Program-made: the position numbers and the translations under genes
The notes under the pieces: model-generated
What the model was told of the DNA's origin: nothing
Databases searched by the model: none
What the model saw: the letters and a program-made list of their open reading frames with translations, nothing else
Part shown: positions 63,530 through 64,000 of the stretch, piece after piece
Layout of the letters: every line of letters starts with the position of its first letter
Numbering within the stretch: position 1 is the stretch's first letter
Assembly: GCF_025857195.1 (NCBI RefSeq)
Contig: NZ_CP109787.1
Span: 4,298,878-4,362,877, forward strand
Length of the DNA stretch: 64,000 bases
Origin: Leisingera thetidis
GTDB taxonomy: Bacteria > Pseudomonadota > Alphaproteobacteria > Rhodobacterales > Rhodobacteraceae
Direction of reading: 5' to 3'

Positions 63530-64000
63530 AGGAAAGCCTTGGCGGGCTGCTGCGGGAGCGAGAGATTCTTTGCGGCCAAAGGCAGAGTCAACATCATAGT
63601 TTCGTTGCTGCTGCCCCTGTCAAATTGCTACCACTAAGTCAGCGATTCACTCGCTGGGGGGACAGGCTGCTCGCGGCAATCTTGACGGGCATCAAGGTTG
63701 TCAGGTTGTCCGGTACAGACGGCATTTGCGTGCTTTGTTCTGGCCGGAAGCCACTGCTGTATCGGTTATGGTCAGCGGCCTTGTCTCAATTGTGTGCGAC
63801 ACTGTTCGTGACGGCAAACCCGCCGCCTGCCGCGGCTGTTTTTGCTGTTTCCAGACGAACGTTTACCTTTGGGTAATGCGGCCACTGCTGGCCCGCACAC
63901 GGTGACCCTGTGCGTGAATGCCCCCCGGGTGGTTGGGGGTAGCGATAGAACTGGCCCGGCAAATGGGCCGCTGCTTTTTTGGGGACGCGTGAGGCGCAGC
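63530..64000. other. Right-edge intergenic region
   Basis: No supported gene in 470 bases. An 83-codon plus frame (63625-63876) lacks a ribosome site and known features. No perfect DnaA box TTATCCACA was found. The region may hold the promoter of the next gene, probably dnaA, but that is expectation from typical gene order. Confidence 0.35.

Noticed and set aside
63625..63876. An 83-codon plus-strand frame after rpsT
   Set aside because: No ribosome site or domain; follows a strong terminator in a probable promoter region.
1..64000. Search for tRNA, rRNA, CRISPR arrays, prophage and defence islands
   Set aside because: No cloverleaf, rRNA core sequence, spaced repeat array, phage structural gene or recognised defence gene was seen by eye.

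Overview
The window looks like chromosome from a marine alphaproteobacterium of the Roseobacter group (Rhodobacterales). This is inferred from gene content: GC is high, start codons include GTG and TTG, and the set of dapE, dapD, Hint-domain proteins, an IalB-family protein, paired PotFGHI-type transporters and ubiE-ubiB-mutM-rpsT gene order fits that clade. I place it near Phaeobacter/Leisingera/Ruegeria but cannot fix the species. No rRNA, tRNA, CRISPR array or prophage was seen.

Layout. 1-1025 is the end of a flagellar block (fliK fragment, flgD). 1156-9790 is a putrescine-type uptake and catabolism locus: a minus-strand operon potF-potG-potH-potI plus a PuuB-like oxidoreductase, divergent from a GntR regulator and the aminotransferase SpuC. 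10158-15021 is a second polyamine/opine-type ABC operon (ATPase, binding protein, two permeases). 15147-23072 holds a lytic transglycosylase, a WYL regulator with a divergent GST and DUF1801 protein, RNase R, and an overlapping DUF2064-GNAT-dapE group. 23382-27210 holds two adjacent Hint-domain proteins and a prokaryotic ionotropic-receptor-like protein. 27712-33358 covers hutD/hutF, dapD, a GntR regulator with a threonine dehydratase-like enzyme, and a LOG-family protein. 33931-38729 has a serralysin-like protease, rlmN, LprI-like and IalB-like secreted proteins and an asparaginase. 38766-39891 is an ArsR/SRPBCC/YCII operon. 40153-44121 is serine biosynthesis (serB divergent from serC-serA). 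45540-47770 is threonine catabolism (tdh-kbl).

47931-53414 is more accessory: a VOC protein, cspA, a decayed IS3-family element, a cupin regulator, a thiolase and an orphan response regulator. 53562-58628 is a signalling operon (response regulator, CheB-CheR-PAS fusion, histidine kinase). 58914-63452 is core housekeeping: ubiB, ubiE, mutM, an enoyl-CoA hydratase and rpsT.

The most interesting items are: a Hint-domain pair in which the second protein has lost the catalytic Cys and His, preceded by a CtrA-type TTAA-N7-TTAA box; a glutamate-receptor-like channel protein without the potassium filter signature; a threonine dehydrogenase lacking all four structural-zinc cysteines; a CheB-CheR-PAS fusion whose kinase is encoded separately downstream; a GC-rich palindrome inserted in frame into a DUF2064 gene; two very strong adjacent hairpins downstream of serB; and several well-formed candidate operators next to their probable regulators.
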